This document shows positions 45,375 to 56,487 of a DNA stretch of 64,000 nt, piece by piece (position 1 is the first letter of the stretch; every line of letters starts with the position of its first letter). The DNA is from Anagrus nilaparvatae (lineage: Eukaryota > Arthropoda > Insecta > Hymenoptera > Mymaridae). The notes under the pieces were generated by a model, which made no database searches, was not told where the DNA came from, and saw only the letters and a list, made by a program, of their open reading frames with translations. Both the position numbers and the translations under genes were made by a program. The DNA lies in assembly GCA_022575985.1 (NCBI GenBank), contig JAKSXM010000246.1:11736001-11800000 (forward strand), given 5' to 3'.

Positions 45375-46225
45375 TTAAAACTATGCAGACAGCACGAACT
45401 GGAAAGTTTCAAAACCTTTTTGAGTTATTTACTTTACCAAATTTTTTTTTGCAGAAAAATGCTTTTTGTTTAAAAAGGCATAAAAAACTAATTATGCATG
45501 AATAAAATTTTTTTTTCAATACTTTATGGGGTCTGTACTGGGAATATAAGCAAATTTTAGATGTTCGATTTACAGAATATTATTAATTATTAATAAGATA
45601 AATTTAAACATTTTTTTTATAAACCTTATACACATTTAAAAAAATGTTATTAAAATGGCGTCATCTTGAAAAAAACGGCGACTGATTGTTCGCTTAAGAA
45701 AAAATTAGCGGGCGTGATATCATCACTTTGGCTTTATATCCAAAAAAAAATTCTTAATGAAGCATATAACTCAAATTAGGGAATGACATCGATTTTTTTC
45801 AAAAATTTTTAATAATTTTCTTATGAAATTTTAAGTTTTCTGATGTATTTTGAACTAATAAATTTTAAATTTTGAAAAAACTCGATTTCATTCCCTAATT
45901 TTAGTTTTCTGCTTCATTATGATTTTTTTTTTTAATGTGCCAAAGAGATATCATGCCCGGCAATTTTTTTTAGGCATCCAATCGGTCGTAATTTTTTCCA
46001 ATCTGTCGCGAGTTTTTTTTAAGCCAAAACGGGTTTATAAAAAAAGGTAAAAAAAATAAAACTCATTATTAGTTAATAATATTTTATATAACAAACATCT
46101 AAAATATGCTTAAACTTCCATTAGTATTACAAACCCATTAAGTAAACAAAAACTATAGTTTTTGAAACGTTTCCGGATTATAATTTTAGTTTAATTTGAA
46201 ATGATTTGTGCAGTCTGTTTGATTT
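45375..46225. mobile_element. Fold-back element in the IR spacer
   Basis: Arms about 45375-45785 and 45790-46225 are inverted copies; paired blocks include GGAAAGTTTCAAAACC with its inverse, TTAGATGTTCGATTTACAGA-like with its inverse, and a GCGGGCGTGATATCA block. The sister spacers near 27.0-27.5 kb and 52.6/56.5 kb retain only part of the right arm. Confidence 0.7.
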
Positions 46226-47059
46226 ACTTATTCATAAATATTATAGGAATTGAAATTTGAATACCTTTATATCAAAGTGATAATTCTTATTCGTTCTTGT
46301 TTTATCTAACTTTTTTAAACTTCTTTTGAATTATGTTTTTAAAAAATGAATATGTTGCTTTTTTAAAGGGTGAAAATGGAATTGCGAACTGTGAAAAATA
46401 CTAAAATGAATTTATGCAAGCTTTTTCCATAAAGGTTAGAATTTGCATGCAATGTCATATAACTTAACTTTAATTTTATTTGCCTTCAAAATTGAAAAAA
46501 AAAATTATTTAGTAACGAAAATATAGAAACATAGAAGTTAAAAAATTAATTTAAAAAAATTTTTAAGTTTTTAAATAATTATTTTTTTTTTAACGAAATC
46601 GTAAAAAAAATGTAATATCCCCGCGATATTAAAAATTAACAAATTTATATTTATCTCAAAATTGTACAGTAAAATACAATGAATTTGAATCAGCCCTTTA
46701 AAATTGAAATCTGTTTTTAATCACTCCTTTACGGTAGCTCTTTCATGAGCAGTGCAGCTATAAGACTTACATATTTTTGCAGGTTATGGTTCAAAAGGAA
46801 CGATGGCATCAAAATTTTAGCCTCAAGCCGTTCAAATTTTCGAGAAAAAGATGTCAATTTTCGGTTTTTAAGACGAAAACCAAAGAGTATGTACAGATAA
46901 AATCGGTGACGTTTTAAACGAGGTTTTAAACTAAACAATCTATAGCTTCGGATTAAATTTTGCTTTTACCCTAACAAAAATAACCGGCCGGTTTCGGCTG
47001 GATTCACCTGATTTTATCTGGTTTAATTAAGAAAACAAAAAAATTAAAAAAACTGCGCA

Positions 47060-47650
47060 ATATTTTTTTTTTTTTAGTTCAATACCTCATTTAATTCCAC
47101 TAAAATACTAATATCTGAAAATATTGTAACCGGTGATATTTCAGAACTATTATGGAATTAAGACCTAATTTTTTTTTCAAAAATCTCAAAATATTTTTTT
47201 TTTTTTTTTTAATTTGATTGTAATACCTCATTTATTTCCATAAAAGTACTTATATTTGAAAGTTTGATTTTTACTCGATATATCGAATCTGATAATTAAT
47301 TTTTTGAAAATTTTTTTCCCGAAATTTTCGTCACAAAAAAATACAAAAAACACCAATTTTTTTTTTTCTTTTTGAATGTAGAACCTAATTTTTTTCTATG
47401 AGAGTACTAGTTTTAGAAAGTTCGTTTATAGTAATTTTTTGGATCTGATACCGAATTTTAAAAAAATTTTTTTCTCAAAATTAAAAAAAAACAAAAAAAT
47501 TTTAAAAACTGCAATATTTTTTTTTTGGTGTAATACTTCATTTAGTTCCATGAAAGTACTTTGAAAATATGGTTTTTACTCGATATTTCAAATCTGATAA
47601 TTAATTTTTTGAAAATTTGTTCCAAAATTTTTGATCAATAAAAAAAACTT
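47060..47650. repeat. Degenerate tandem repeat, about 150-bp unit, four copies
   Basis: Each unit has a T-run, then a variant of aatacctcatttaattcca, then aaagtact and a TTTTTACTCGATAT-type block followed by TCTGATAATTAATTTTTTGAAAA. Copies differ considerably. Confidence 0.6.
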
Positions 47651-48929
47651 AAATGTTAATAGAAATGTACGTATGATTGCATGGTTGTAATCGATGATAT
47701 CTGTGGCATATTGAAGTATTAAGCTCATTGTTTGAGGAACCTTAGTGCCAGCTAGTTGGTAGGGTATTTAAATTTAATCAATTTAACTATAAAGAAAATG
47801 ATTAGAGATAATATTCTTGAAAATTTTTTGCTATATGCAAAAAATTAGCTAAAAAATTAAAAGAATGTTAAAACTGATAAGCATATATTATAAAATTATT
47901 TTATTTAAAAACTATATTTATTATTATTGTCAGTACATTACTGAAAAAAATATAATTCTTTAAAATTGTTAACATTTGTAAATATTAGAACAAAAGCCGC
48001 AGATCAATAGTTAGATAGTCGGATTAAAACACAAAAAAGGCAAGTAATGATTGTGAACATAGTATTAATAGATATTAACAAAACTTTATTTGTATAACTT
48101 CAAAAGGTCAATACATAAAAACTTATTAATTATTGATTATTAAACAATACGACCTTTCTAGACAATTGTACATTTTTAACCAATTAATAGTCTTTATGGC
48201 TCTCTGGTAATATGCATAGTAAATTTCAAAATCAATTTTTAGAGGTTACAGTTTTTTTATTATTTTTTTTTTTTAAATAAATACAAATTGGCTCTAAAAA
48301 TCGATTTAATTTATTTACCAAAGTTTTCATTTTATCAAAAATGTGTTGTGTAAATTTTGTAGAAAAATATAAGCTCCCACAAAACCTAAATCCACTTTTT
48401 TTACGCTTCTTTGAAAAAGTTTGAAAAAAATAGAAAAATCTTTTTTTAAAAGGTCAAAATAATTACCTAGAGGCAGTTTTTAGTAATATCGTTGATTTTT
48501 TAAATATTATGGCTTTTTATCCATTTTTTTACGGTCATGAAATTATCACTTTTTCGACCATACCAGACTAAAAACTACTTTATTCGTTAAAAAAGCCAAA
48601 AAATCCAATGAAAAAAAAATATACATTCTTGATGCTCATTCAGTGACTTAAACCATTACTAATTTGTTTGCTTATATTATGCAGTTTTTACACTTACGAT
48701 GTTATGGCCTTGAAGAATCATTAAAAAAATTTTGTTTTATTTTATTTTATTTTTTTCGTTTTTACTCTATAAATGATACTGAAACAGTTCAACAGGATTT
48801 CAGAGGATCTGATAGCTTTATTAAGAAGTCAGAATAATTAATTTAAATAAAACCACCAAATAATTCAATGGAACATAATTCTAGAGAGAGTGCTTGGCAA
48901 ATCTAAAAAGTAATATCATTAAAAGATCA

Positions 48930-49150
48930 TACTTTAAAAAACTCATGTCAGTCAAGAAAGAAATAATAGCAGAAGATTGAAAAATATATTAATTTACAAC
49001 AATATTTTTTGATCTTAAGGTTCTGCATTCATTATTATAGTTACTCCCAGACGTAAACCAATGACAGTAAGAAACGATTCACCATGGATCTTCAGGATTC
49101 TGACAGTTAAAAGGCTTGTTAGCCTAATGCCAGGAATCCTGATTGCTGAC
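48930..49150 (-). pseudogene. Type-B ionotropic receptor relic (TM1-pore-TM2 part), second copy
   Basis: Homologous to the relic at 42330-42530 and to the TM1-TM2 region of the type-B genes, with further small deletions (part of the pore-loop codons is lost). It lies just downstream of the type-A pseudogene, mirroring the 42-kb arrangement, so the relic was duplicated together with the type-A gene. Confidence 0.7.
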
Positions 49151-49230
49151 CTTTTGAGCAACATAAAATCTAAACAACTTAATTAATAACATAAAACTCT
49201 AAATATGGCAAATTAAAAAAAAAAATTATT

Positions 49231-51124
49231 TTACACAAGATGAGTGACTAGTGCTGTTCGAGGCTTAACTTTTATTTTCAGAATTTTCATTTTTAAATTA
49301 TTCATATTCTCGTTTTTTGTTCTAATTTTTAAAACATTATTTGTGTTTGATTTTTTCAACAAAAAGTTATTTAATACTTAACGAGGCTTAACTTTCACTT
49401 TACTTGTCTTAATTTTTCGATTTTTTATATTTTGCTTCTTTATCCTTAATTTTAAAAATTTAAACATCTTAGGTAATTTTTTCGACAAGAAGTAGTACCA
49501 AATACATTCAGCAAATAATACAAGAAAAGAAATTACAACTCCAGCAAGCATTATTACAATAGAAATTGAAATTGAATCATCATCTGTTTCAATAGTATCG
49601 CTAACCTTCTTAATACTCTTCTCAATTTTATTAATCGTCTCGTAATCAGACCGCCAATTTATATCCAAACCTGCTTCAAGGATTCTTCGGTAAATCTTAT
49701 CAAACTCATTTCGAAACGCTGAATTATTACTAAATATTATAGCGATGTATGAATGAAATATATTGAAATCTTTTATTTCAAATTTTATTTTACTTGTGAT
49801 TTCATTATTTTTTCTGATCTTTTCTGAAAAATCATCAAATAAAACAAAAATTTTATCAGAAGATAAAATCCCCAGATCTAAGGAGGGATTTTCTGATGCT
49901 ATTCTTGCAATTTCTTTCAATTTTTGATTACCTTGACGACTCATATACTTTAAAAAAATTGAATGAATGAAAAAAATAAGTGAAATATTTTTTTCAAATA
50001 AACAATTTTTGATCTTAAGGAATTAAATCTAATTATCGCAATGTTACCCAGCAGCAAACTTAGTATATTAATTATAGACCACTCATTAAGATCAAATTTA
50101 AAACAATACACGCAAGTCAAGATTAAAATTATTATGGCAATAAAAGATAAAAACGAATATAAAATATCATTATAATTGGTAACATTTTTTTGGATATTCA
50201 CTGGAATTAATACTTCTAACTTAAGTGATTTTATAAACAAAGCATTTGGGATATTACGATTAATTTGTGTAAAAGTTTTCCCCAGTAAGCATTCTAATTC
50301 GTGTATACGTATTAGATCTGCATCATTGCCATTATTGGGTACAGTTATGATTTCTGCTGAAATATTTAAGGAATTTACAAAATATTCAAAAGCTTTATAA
50401 ATATGTATGAAAAAATATTCATTTCCTCTTCGCAAGTGGTTTTCCGTGTAATTTAAATATAAACCTGGCCAAAATGCTTTTAGTACTCCAATTATAATAT
50501 TTTCGATTTCTTCAAATTTATCTGGAAAATATACTGGATTTCCAAAATTATTAATTCGCTTTTTTATTAATCCATGTTTAGGGGAATCATAAATTAAGTA
50601 ATTTATATTATAAAAACTACATGACACAGCTATAAAATCGATGAATTGAAGTTTTTTACTCTTGTAAAAATTTCCATAGCATTTATATTAATTATTTGAT
50701 TAAATAATAAAAGTATTTTAGTTTTTGACAAACACAATAAAGATTTGCTTATAAAATTCAAAGCTGTAGACAATTTTTTGATAAATTCATTGCTTTGGTT
50801 TTCATTAAGAATAATTATTTGCAAAGGAGCTGTTACATTTTCGTAATACTCTACCCTGTCAGGTTGGAGTTCTGTTGTTATTGGTGGCTTATTCAAATCA
50901 ACAGTAACAGTTGGTATTTCACCCATAAGATGATCGAGAATCGTCTGATAATCACATTGATCGCTTACATTTTGGTGTTGAAATATATCAGTGTATAGAG
51001 TTACCCGATTGGGTTGAACTTGATTAATTAATTCTCTTATCAACGTCTCCATTCCTGTTGCATTTATTGAGTCAAATAATAACAAAAAATAAGCTACTTT
51101 TATTAAATACATGACTCCAGCCAA
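49231..51124 (-). pseudogene. Type-A ionotropic receptor pseudogene (three lesions)
   Basis: Aligns end to end with the intact gene at 42587. Lesions visible by comparison: loss of one T in a T-run near 50660, which breaks the frame after Met-Glu-Ile-Phe; a deletion of about 112 bp near 50000, which removes the second half of TM2 and the start of S2 and shifts the frame; and an AAA to TAA change at 49378-49380 that stops the basic tail early. The three open pieces (51124-50630, 50627-49950, 49944-49378) are otherwise well conserved, so inactivation is recent. Confidence 0.85.
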
Positions 51125-52685
51125 TTGGAAAAATTAAAAAAGGTTCTTTTCTAGAAGGTTAAAAATTTTATTTTTTATTAAATGATTCAAACTTTTGAAA
51201 CATTTAAAATCGATTAAGAATGATTGTGAGTTATGATTGGCTTCTCAATTAATTTTTAATTATACCTTTTCTTGTATTGAAATTTAATATATCAAATTTT
51301 TTTAAAAATAATTTATTCTGATAAAAATTGAATGTTTTTTTTTGATTTTCTTAAACTTGAATAAAAATAAAAATAAAGTTTTACTACAGTCAAATCACGG
51401 GATGGGGGGTCGATATTTTCCTCGCTAATGAGGTTTGTTCCCCTATAAGTTTTTTAGGTCGCTGATCACTCTTTTAAGGACTATTTTAACAATATTTTTA
51501 ACAGGAGTTATTAATAGCAATTTAAGCAGATTATAATAGATTTTTTGACTCTCTAATTACGAATTTGAGGTTCTCAAGTGTGTAATGTTGATAAAACATC
51601 CCTAAATTTGCAAATCAACCCTTGTTTTTGCCAAATTTATATCCAAGCCTTTTCAAATGGCAGGGCTATGATTTATTACGTTTTTGGGGTCCCTAATTAA
51701 GAATTTTGGGATTTTAACTTCATAAAGATGGTTAAACACCTTTAAATTTGCAAATCATCAAGATTCTTAATTAGCGACCCAAAAAACCCTTGGAAACTTA
51801 TTCTTGGATAAATCTATTGATTCAGAACGTGTTGACATCAAAAATACCCTTTTGGGGGTAGTTTTTGCAAATTTAAGGGTGAAGCACAATTTTCTTTACC
51901 AAATGTCCCCGATTTTCGTGCTCAGCGACCCAAAAAACTTATACTAGAGCAAATCTCGTAGTCGTAACCGTAGGTGTACCCAAACCCATATTTTTACTGG
52001 AATATTTTATAAAAAATAAAAAATAAAATATTCACTTATCTAAAATGAAAAACTTGTCGACGTTTAAAAAGAATTATACAAAAAATTTTAATACTTGGTT
52101 TTCTGTTAATGATTAACTGAGTTTGCGTAATGAATTACCTTAAATGTGCAAAATTAAAATTCATTTAACATTTAAACTATTATTGCATTATATGTTTAAA
52201 CGTGGGTATAAATTTAAAAATTAATTTAAAAAACTTAGTATTAACTTAAAATTAATTTAAATCGATTTTTAAAAAATAAATACCAAAACTCCCTGTTTTT
52301 GAAAAAAGTATGAAATATTTTTCAATTATTATTCAATTATATTTCATTAGTTTATTTATAATTCTAGATAGGTACTTTCTTTTAATAACTGAGTAATTGA
52401 AAATCTTATTAAAAATAATTTAAATATGCCTAATGAAGATGCATTAAATACCCATTTTGAGACTGAAGATAAAATATAATCTGTTAAGAGGGCCAAGGGG
52501 GTTGCTGGTGAAATTAATGTTTTTGTTCGGATTTTTTTTAATTTTAAAATAATAGAAGCTCAATGAAAGAATTTTAAAACTACACAGACAGCACGAAGTG
52601 TAAAGTATCAAAAACTTTTTTAGGCATTTACTTTTCTTGTGCATATTTTAGATGTTCGATTTACAGAATATTATTAACTAACAAT
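51125..52685. other. Spacer of the duplicated IR block, left part, with a dispersed repeat
   Basis: Homologous to the type-A upstream spacers at 26.3 and 44.6 kb. An insertion at about 51390-51970 carries several copies, in both orientations, of the GGGTCGCTGAT/AGCGACCC motif family also seen at 7.0 and 22.7 kb. No gene seen. Confidence 0.55.
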
Positions 52686-52695
52686 GAGATAAATT
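52686..52695. repeat. Target-site duplication, left (gagataaatt)
   Basis: The same ten bases stand at 56478-56487 right after the A-run of the LINE. The uninterrupted site is visible in the sister spacers near 27127 and 45598. Confidence 0.8.
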
Positions 52696-52875
52696 TTATT
52701 TCACGGGGCCTGAGTCAAATGTTCGCAATTTGAACCACACTCTTAAACTCGAATTTAAAGATTTGGATGGGGTCACAAAAGAAGAGGAGATTCAGCTGTC
52801 TCCAAGGCCATAGGTATCAAAAAAGGAGACCTTTTACCGGTCACTATTTTCAAAACCAAAGGCACGACATGCCAG

Positions 52876-53217
52876 ATGGCCGTGGTGGACCTACTCGAGG
52901 TTGACACTTTACGCCTGGCCAAAAAGGGGAAAATCCAGATCGGCTGGTCATCGAGCAGAGTGCGTCTCCGCGCGGACGCAAGGCGCTGCTTTAAATGTTT
53001 GGGGTATGGGCATAGCCAGCATGTCTGTAAAGGCCCAGACAGAAGCAAGGCGTACCTTAAATGTAGCGAAGATGGCTATTTAAGGACAGAGTGCAGCAAG
53101 GTGAAGCCTAAGTGCTTCCTCTGCATGACCAGAAAGGATAAGTGCTCCACGGAGCACTATCCAGGAGAGGGAAAATGCCCCAGTTACCGGGAGGCTCTGG
53201 CTGTGGCTAGAAGCTAG
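52876..53217 (+). pseudogene. Gag (ORF1) 3' part of the R1-like LINE
   Basis: Nucleic-acid-binding ORF1 product of the retrotransposon. The frame covers the region just before and through the three zinc knuckles typical of R1-clade Gag and ends with a Tyr-Arg-Glu-Ala-Leu block. The element's 5' end is missing, and a frameshift near 52812 separates this frame from the preceding residues. Knuckle 2 has lost its metal ligands. Not functional. Confidence 0.8.
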
Positions 53218-53459
53218 TCATTAGAATTGATTTAGGTACTTCAAGGGAACATGCATACGGCCAGACTTGCTGGTGAATTTTTGCAACAGATTGTTCGCGA
53301 AAACTAAGCGAACAACCTCGCAATTACAACCCGCAGGGCTGGCTGTCCGATGACACCAATGTTTGTGCCATATGGCTCCGAGGCAGAGCCCAAGCGTCCC
53401 GACAAGGGAGAGGCAACTGCCACGTTTGGGCCACGTGCGGGGAGACAACTTATATAAGT

Positions 53460-53981
53460 GGTTATCTCTCCTTAAACGACTCGGATGCGGTGCTCGTTGA
53501 AAAGTTGTCCGGTATCGAAGACACGATCCGCGGGGTCGCCAGCAGCGTTATCCTCGGTGATGATTTTAACGCTAGGGTCTTAGAGTGGGGCATGCCTACA
53601 AACAATCTCAGGGGACGAAGGGTACTCGAAATGCCCACTAGATGTAAGCTGGTGGTCCAGAATAGAGGCAACAGTCGGACCTACGCGAGTTCGAGGGGAG
53701 GGTCCTCCATCCCTGACATAACCTTTGCAACAGAAGGAGCGTCTAGGAGGATTGGTGACTGGAAAGTGATGGTTGGAGAAAATGACAAAAATGGTAGCGA
53801 CCATAAATACATCACCTTCGAAGTGTTAGAGGGAACCTCCCAACGACCTTCGCACAAGAGGCGTCCCCTGGGTTGGAACGTGCCAAATATCGACGAGGAC
53901 AGATTTGAAGAATATCTTCGGATCGAGTCAGTGTCCATCCTTGCTTGGCACGAAGGACTCACAAGTCCCCGCAAGGCTTAA
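53460..53981 (+). pseudogene. Endonuclease part of LINE ORF2
   Basis: The frame encodes most of an APE-type endonuclease that nicks target DNA for target-primed reverse transcription. Visible are the Gly-Asp-Asp-Phe-Asn block (usually Gly-Asp-Phe-Asn; here with one extra Asp) and the terminal Ser-Asp-His catalytic block. A stop at 53979-53981 separates it from the RT. The N-terminal part lies in other frames upstream. Confidence 0.75.
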
Positions 53982-54306
53982 ATCTTAGTTAAAAAAGTAA
54001 CCTCGATACTGTGCGGGGCTTGTGACGTCTCCATGCCTCACTGGCGGCCATGGAAAAGGAGAAAGCCAGTTCACTGGTGGACCCCAGAAATAGCGGACCT
54101 CCGAAGGGAGTGTCACAGGGCGCGAAGGAAATCGCAGAAAGCACGGGAAACACCTGAGGCCGCAATGCTCTCTCAGGAACACAAAGATGCTAAACATCGG
54201 CTGGCTAAGGCCATCCGCCAAAGCAAGGCTCGTTGCCTGCAATCATTACGCGAAGACTACACAAGAACCCCTGGGGCCTTGGTTAAAAGTCGTAATTGGC
54301 AAATTG

Positions 54307-55766
54307 AACCGCGGGTCCGATAATACGATGAACGCGGCAACTACCAAAAGGATAGTGGGTGCTCTCTTCCCTGAACAGCCCATCCGGGAGCATCCGGTAG
54401 AGGAAATACCCAGGGATGAAGTGCCACTATTCAGCGAGGCTGAGATGGTCAAGGCTATCAAAGCCATGAAAAATGGCAAGGCGCCAGGACCTGATGGGAT
54501 ACCAGCGGAGGTCCTCAAACGGGAAGTACTAGAAATCCCTGGTATCCTGCTGGGCATGTTTTTATGCTTGCTTGGTAGCGGGAGTGTTTCCGAGGGAGTG
54601 GAAGGTCGCTCGCCTCGTGCTCCTGAACAAAGGAAAGGGAAGAGCATCCGACTCTCCGTCATCTTACGGATCACTATGTATGTTAAATACCATTGGCAAG
54701 GTGATGGAGAGCATGCTCCGGGCTAGACTAAGGCTAGCGATCGTGGAGGGCGGTGAGTTCTCTGAGGAACAGCACGGCTTCCACGAGGGGCATTCCACGC
54801 CATCAGTTGTGTCGTAGATACCGTAATGGTAGAGAGAGAACGGCCGCACGGGAACTGCATGTATGTTCTACTGGTCACGTTGGATGTAAAAAATGCCTTC
54901 AATTCGGCCAGGTGGGATGACATGCTCTGATCTCTCGAGCAAGACTTCCGGATATCCAGATACCTGGACAAAGTCTTAAAGGATTATCTACGGGACCGAA
55001 GGTTGCTCTATGACACGCTCGATGGTAGGCGGGAAAGGGCGTTAAGCGCAGGCATTGCCCAAGGGTCAGTTCTTGGACCTGCCCTGTGGAATTCTTTTTA
55101 CGATGGCTTGCTGCGCGTTGGAAGGAGTCTCCGGAAGGAGTCTCCCTGATTGGGAACGCGGACGACGTGGCCCTAACCATAAAGGTTACAGGGAAGAAAG
55201 TGGCCCAGCAGAAACTGAATCAAGTCATGAGACAGATCAACCTCTGGATGGGCCATCACGGGCTCCAGCTTGCGATTCTAAAAACGGAGATCGTACTGCT
55301 TACCCGTCGAAGGGTTCCCACTATATTTGACATAAACGTCAACGATAGCGAAAATCCTCACTCGATCCAAAACAGAACATTGGTGAAGTACCTGGGAGTT
55401 TTGCTTGACAACAAACTGAGCTTCTGGGGACAATTTCAGAAGACTAGTGAAAAGGCCACGTCGGTCGCATCCTTCTTGTCAAGGCTCATGGCCAACATAG
55501 GGAGGCCCAAACCAGGAAAGCGAAGACTCCTGATGTCCGTGGTGAACTCTGTTCTGCTATACGGCTCGGAAGTTTGGGAAAACGCCGCCCAAATTAAGAA
55601 GTACATGCATAATATCTGCTCTGTACAGAGGCAAGCAGCACTCAGGATTGCCAGCGCATACCATACAGTATCGTTATCGGCGATTCAGGTGGTACCTAGT
55701 GTCCTTCCCATTGACCTCCTAGCATGGGAGCGAAAATTCATATACAAAAGTGTAGAGGAGCGCTAA
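54307..55766 (+). pseudogene. Reverse transcriptase part of LINE ORF2
   Basis: Fingers and palm blocks lie in successive frames: residues of the Gly-Lys-Ala-Pro-Gly-Pro-Asp-Gly block at about 54475-54500, the Gly-Phe-x-x-Gly-His-Ser-Thr block at about 54775-54800 followed by a stop, the Leu-Asp-Val-Lys-Asn-Ala-Phe block at about 54879-54899, and from 55086 a continuous frame with Asn-Ala-Asp-Asp, thumb and Tyr-Leu-Gly-Val. It is closely related to the RT at 18165-19184, so both belong to one family. The catalytic Tyr to Asn change and frameshifts indicate decay. Confidence 0.8.
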
Positions 55767-56487
55767 GTGGCTTCCACCCGCGCCCGCTCCAATGCTATGA
55801 TTACATGGCAGAGACGATGGGACAGCGACAAGTGTGGCCGGTGGACGCACAGACTGATTCCGGACCAGGAGGCTTGGACAGGACGCGAACATGGGGAGGT
55901 GGATTTCTATCTCACCCAGTTCTTAACAGGTCACGGATACTTCCGTGACATGTTGAAGAAGTGACACAAGGTGTTAACACGGCAGTGCCTACACTGTCTG
56001 GGTGAGGCAGATACCGTAGAGCACACATTCTTCAGATGTGTGTGCTTGTCAAAGGGCCGCCCGCCCTTCCCGACTTGGAAGCCAGAGACGGTGGTTCCGG
56101 AAATGCTACGGAGTTCTGAAAATTGAAACAAAATAGTAGAGTACGTAAGGGCCACCTTGTTGAAGACAAAGGAGGAGGGCTTTCTATCGTAGAGAGCTTT
56201 TCTGTCACTAGGTTGGGGGAAGGAAGCGGCCAGTTGCCTAGGCTGCGCCTCCCAAACTGAAGTTATACCTGAAAAGGGAGTTCCGGTTTGGGGCAAACAA
56301 GCGCAGGGAGGTTTATAGTGTTTTTATCCAGTAAGAATCTGGGGCGTAGCCAGCAACTGCGTTCGCCGTTGGTCTCCCAGTTGTACACTTTGTACAACTT
56401 GGCGGTCATGGAAATGGTTGATGGTTGATGGCTAATGCAAGATTCACAAGATTCCCTTGACAAAAAAAAAAAAAAAAGAGATAAATT

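Larger units (their letters stand above)
44594..48925. other. Duplicated spacer, then unique DNA
   Basis: Up to about 46725 the sequence is homologous to the spacer at 26245-28020 and to 51125-52685 plus 56488-57180. The homology stops sharply near 46730, which marks a block boundary. After it come a degenerate tandem repeat (47060-47650) and AT-rich DNA. No gene seen. Confidence 0.5.
52696..56477 (+). mobile_element. R1-like non-LTR retrotransposon, 5'-truncated copy with poly(A)
   Basis: A GC-rich 3.8-kb insertion with a 16-base A-tail (56462-56477) and a 10-bp target duplication. In order: the end of Gag (52741-53216) with CCHC zinc knuckles, the first intact (CFKCLGYGHSQHVC) and the second with its first Cys changed to Tyr and His to Tyr; an apurinic-type endonuclease (53460-53980) with GDDFNARVLEWG, PDITF and SDHKYI; a reverse transcriptase (54307-55766) with APGPDGIPAEVL, LDVKNAFNSAR, AGIAQGSVLGP and an Asn-Ala-Asp-Asp in place of Tyr-Ala-Asp-Asp; and a C-terminal zinc finger of the C-x2-C-x8-H-x4-C type near 55986-56040. 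Several frameshifts and stops make it inactive. Confidence 0.9.

Noticed and set aside
46729..46938. 69-aa minus-strand frame after the block boundary
   Set aside because: No recognisable domain and no conserved partner; left unannotated.
53580..55180. Many minus-strand open frames over the LINE
   Set aside because: Shadows of the GC-rich plus-strand ORF2; no domain matches.
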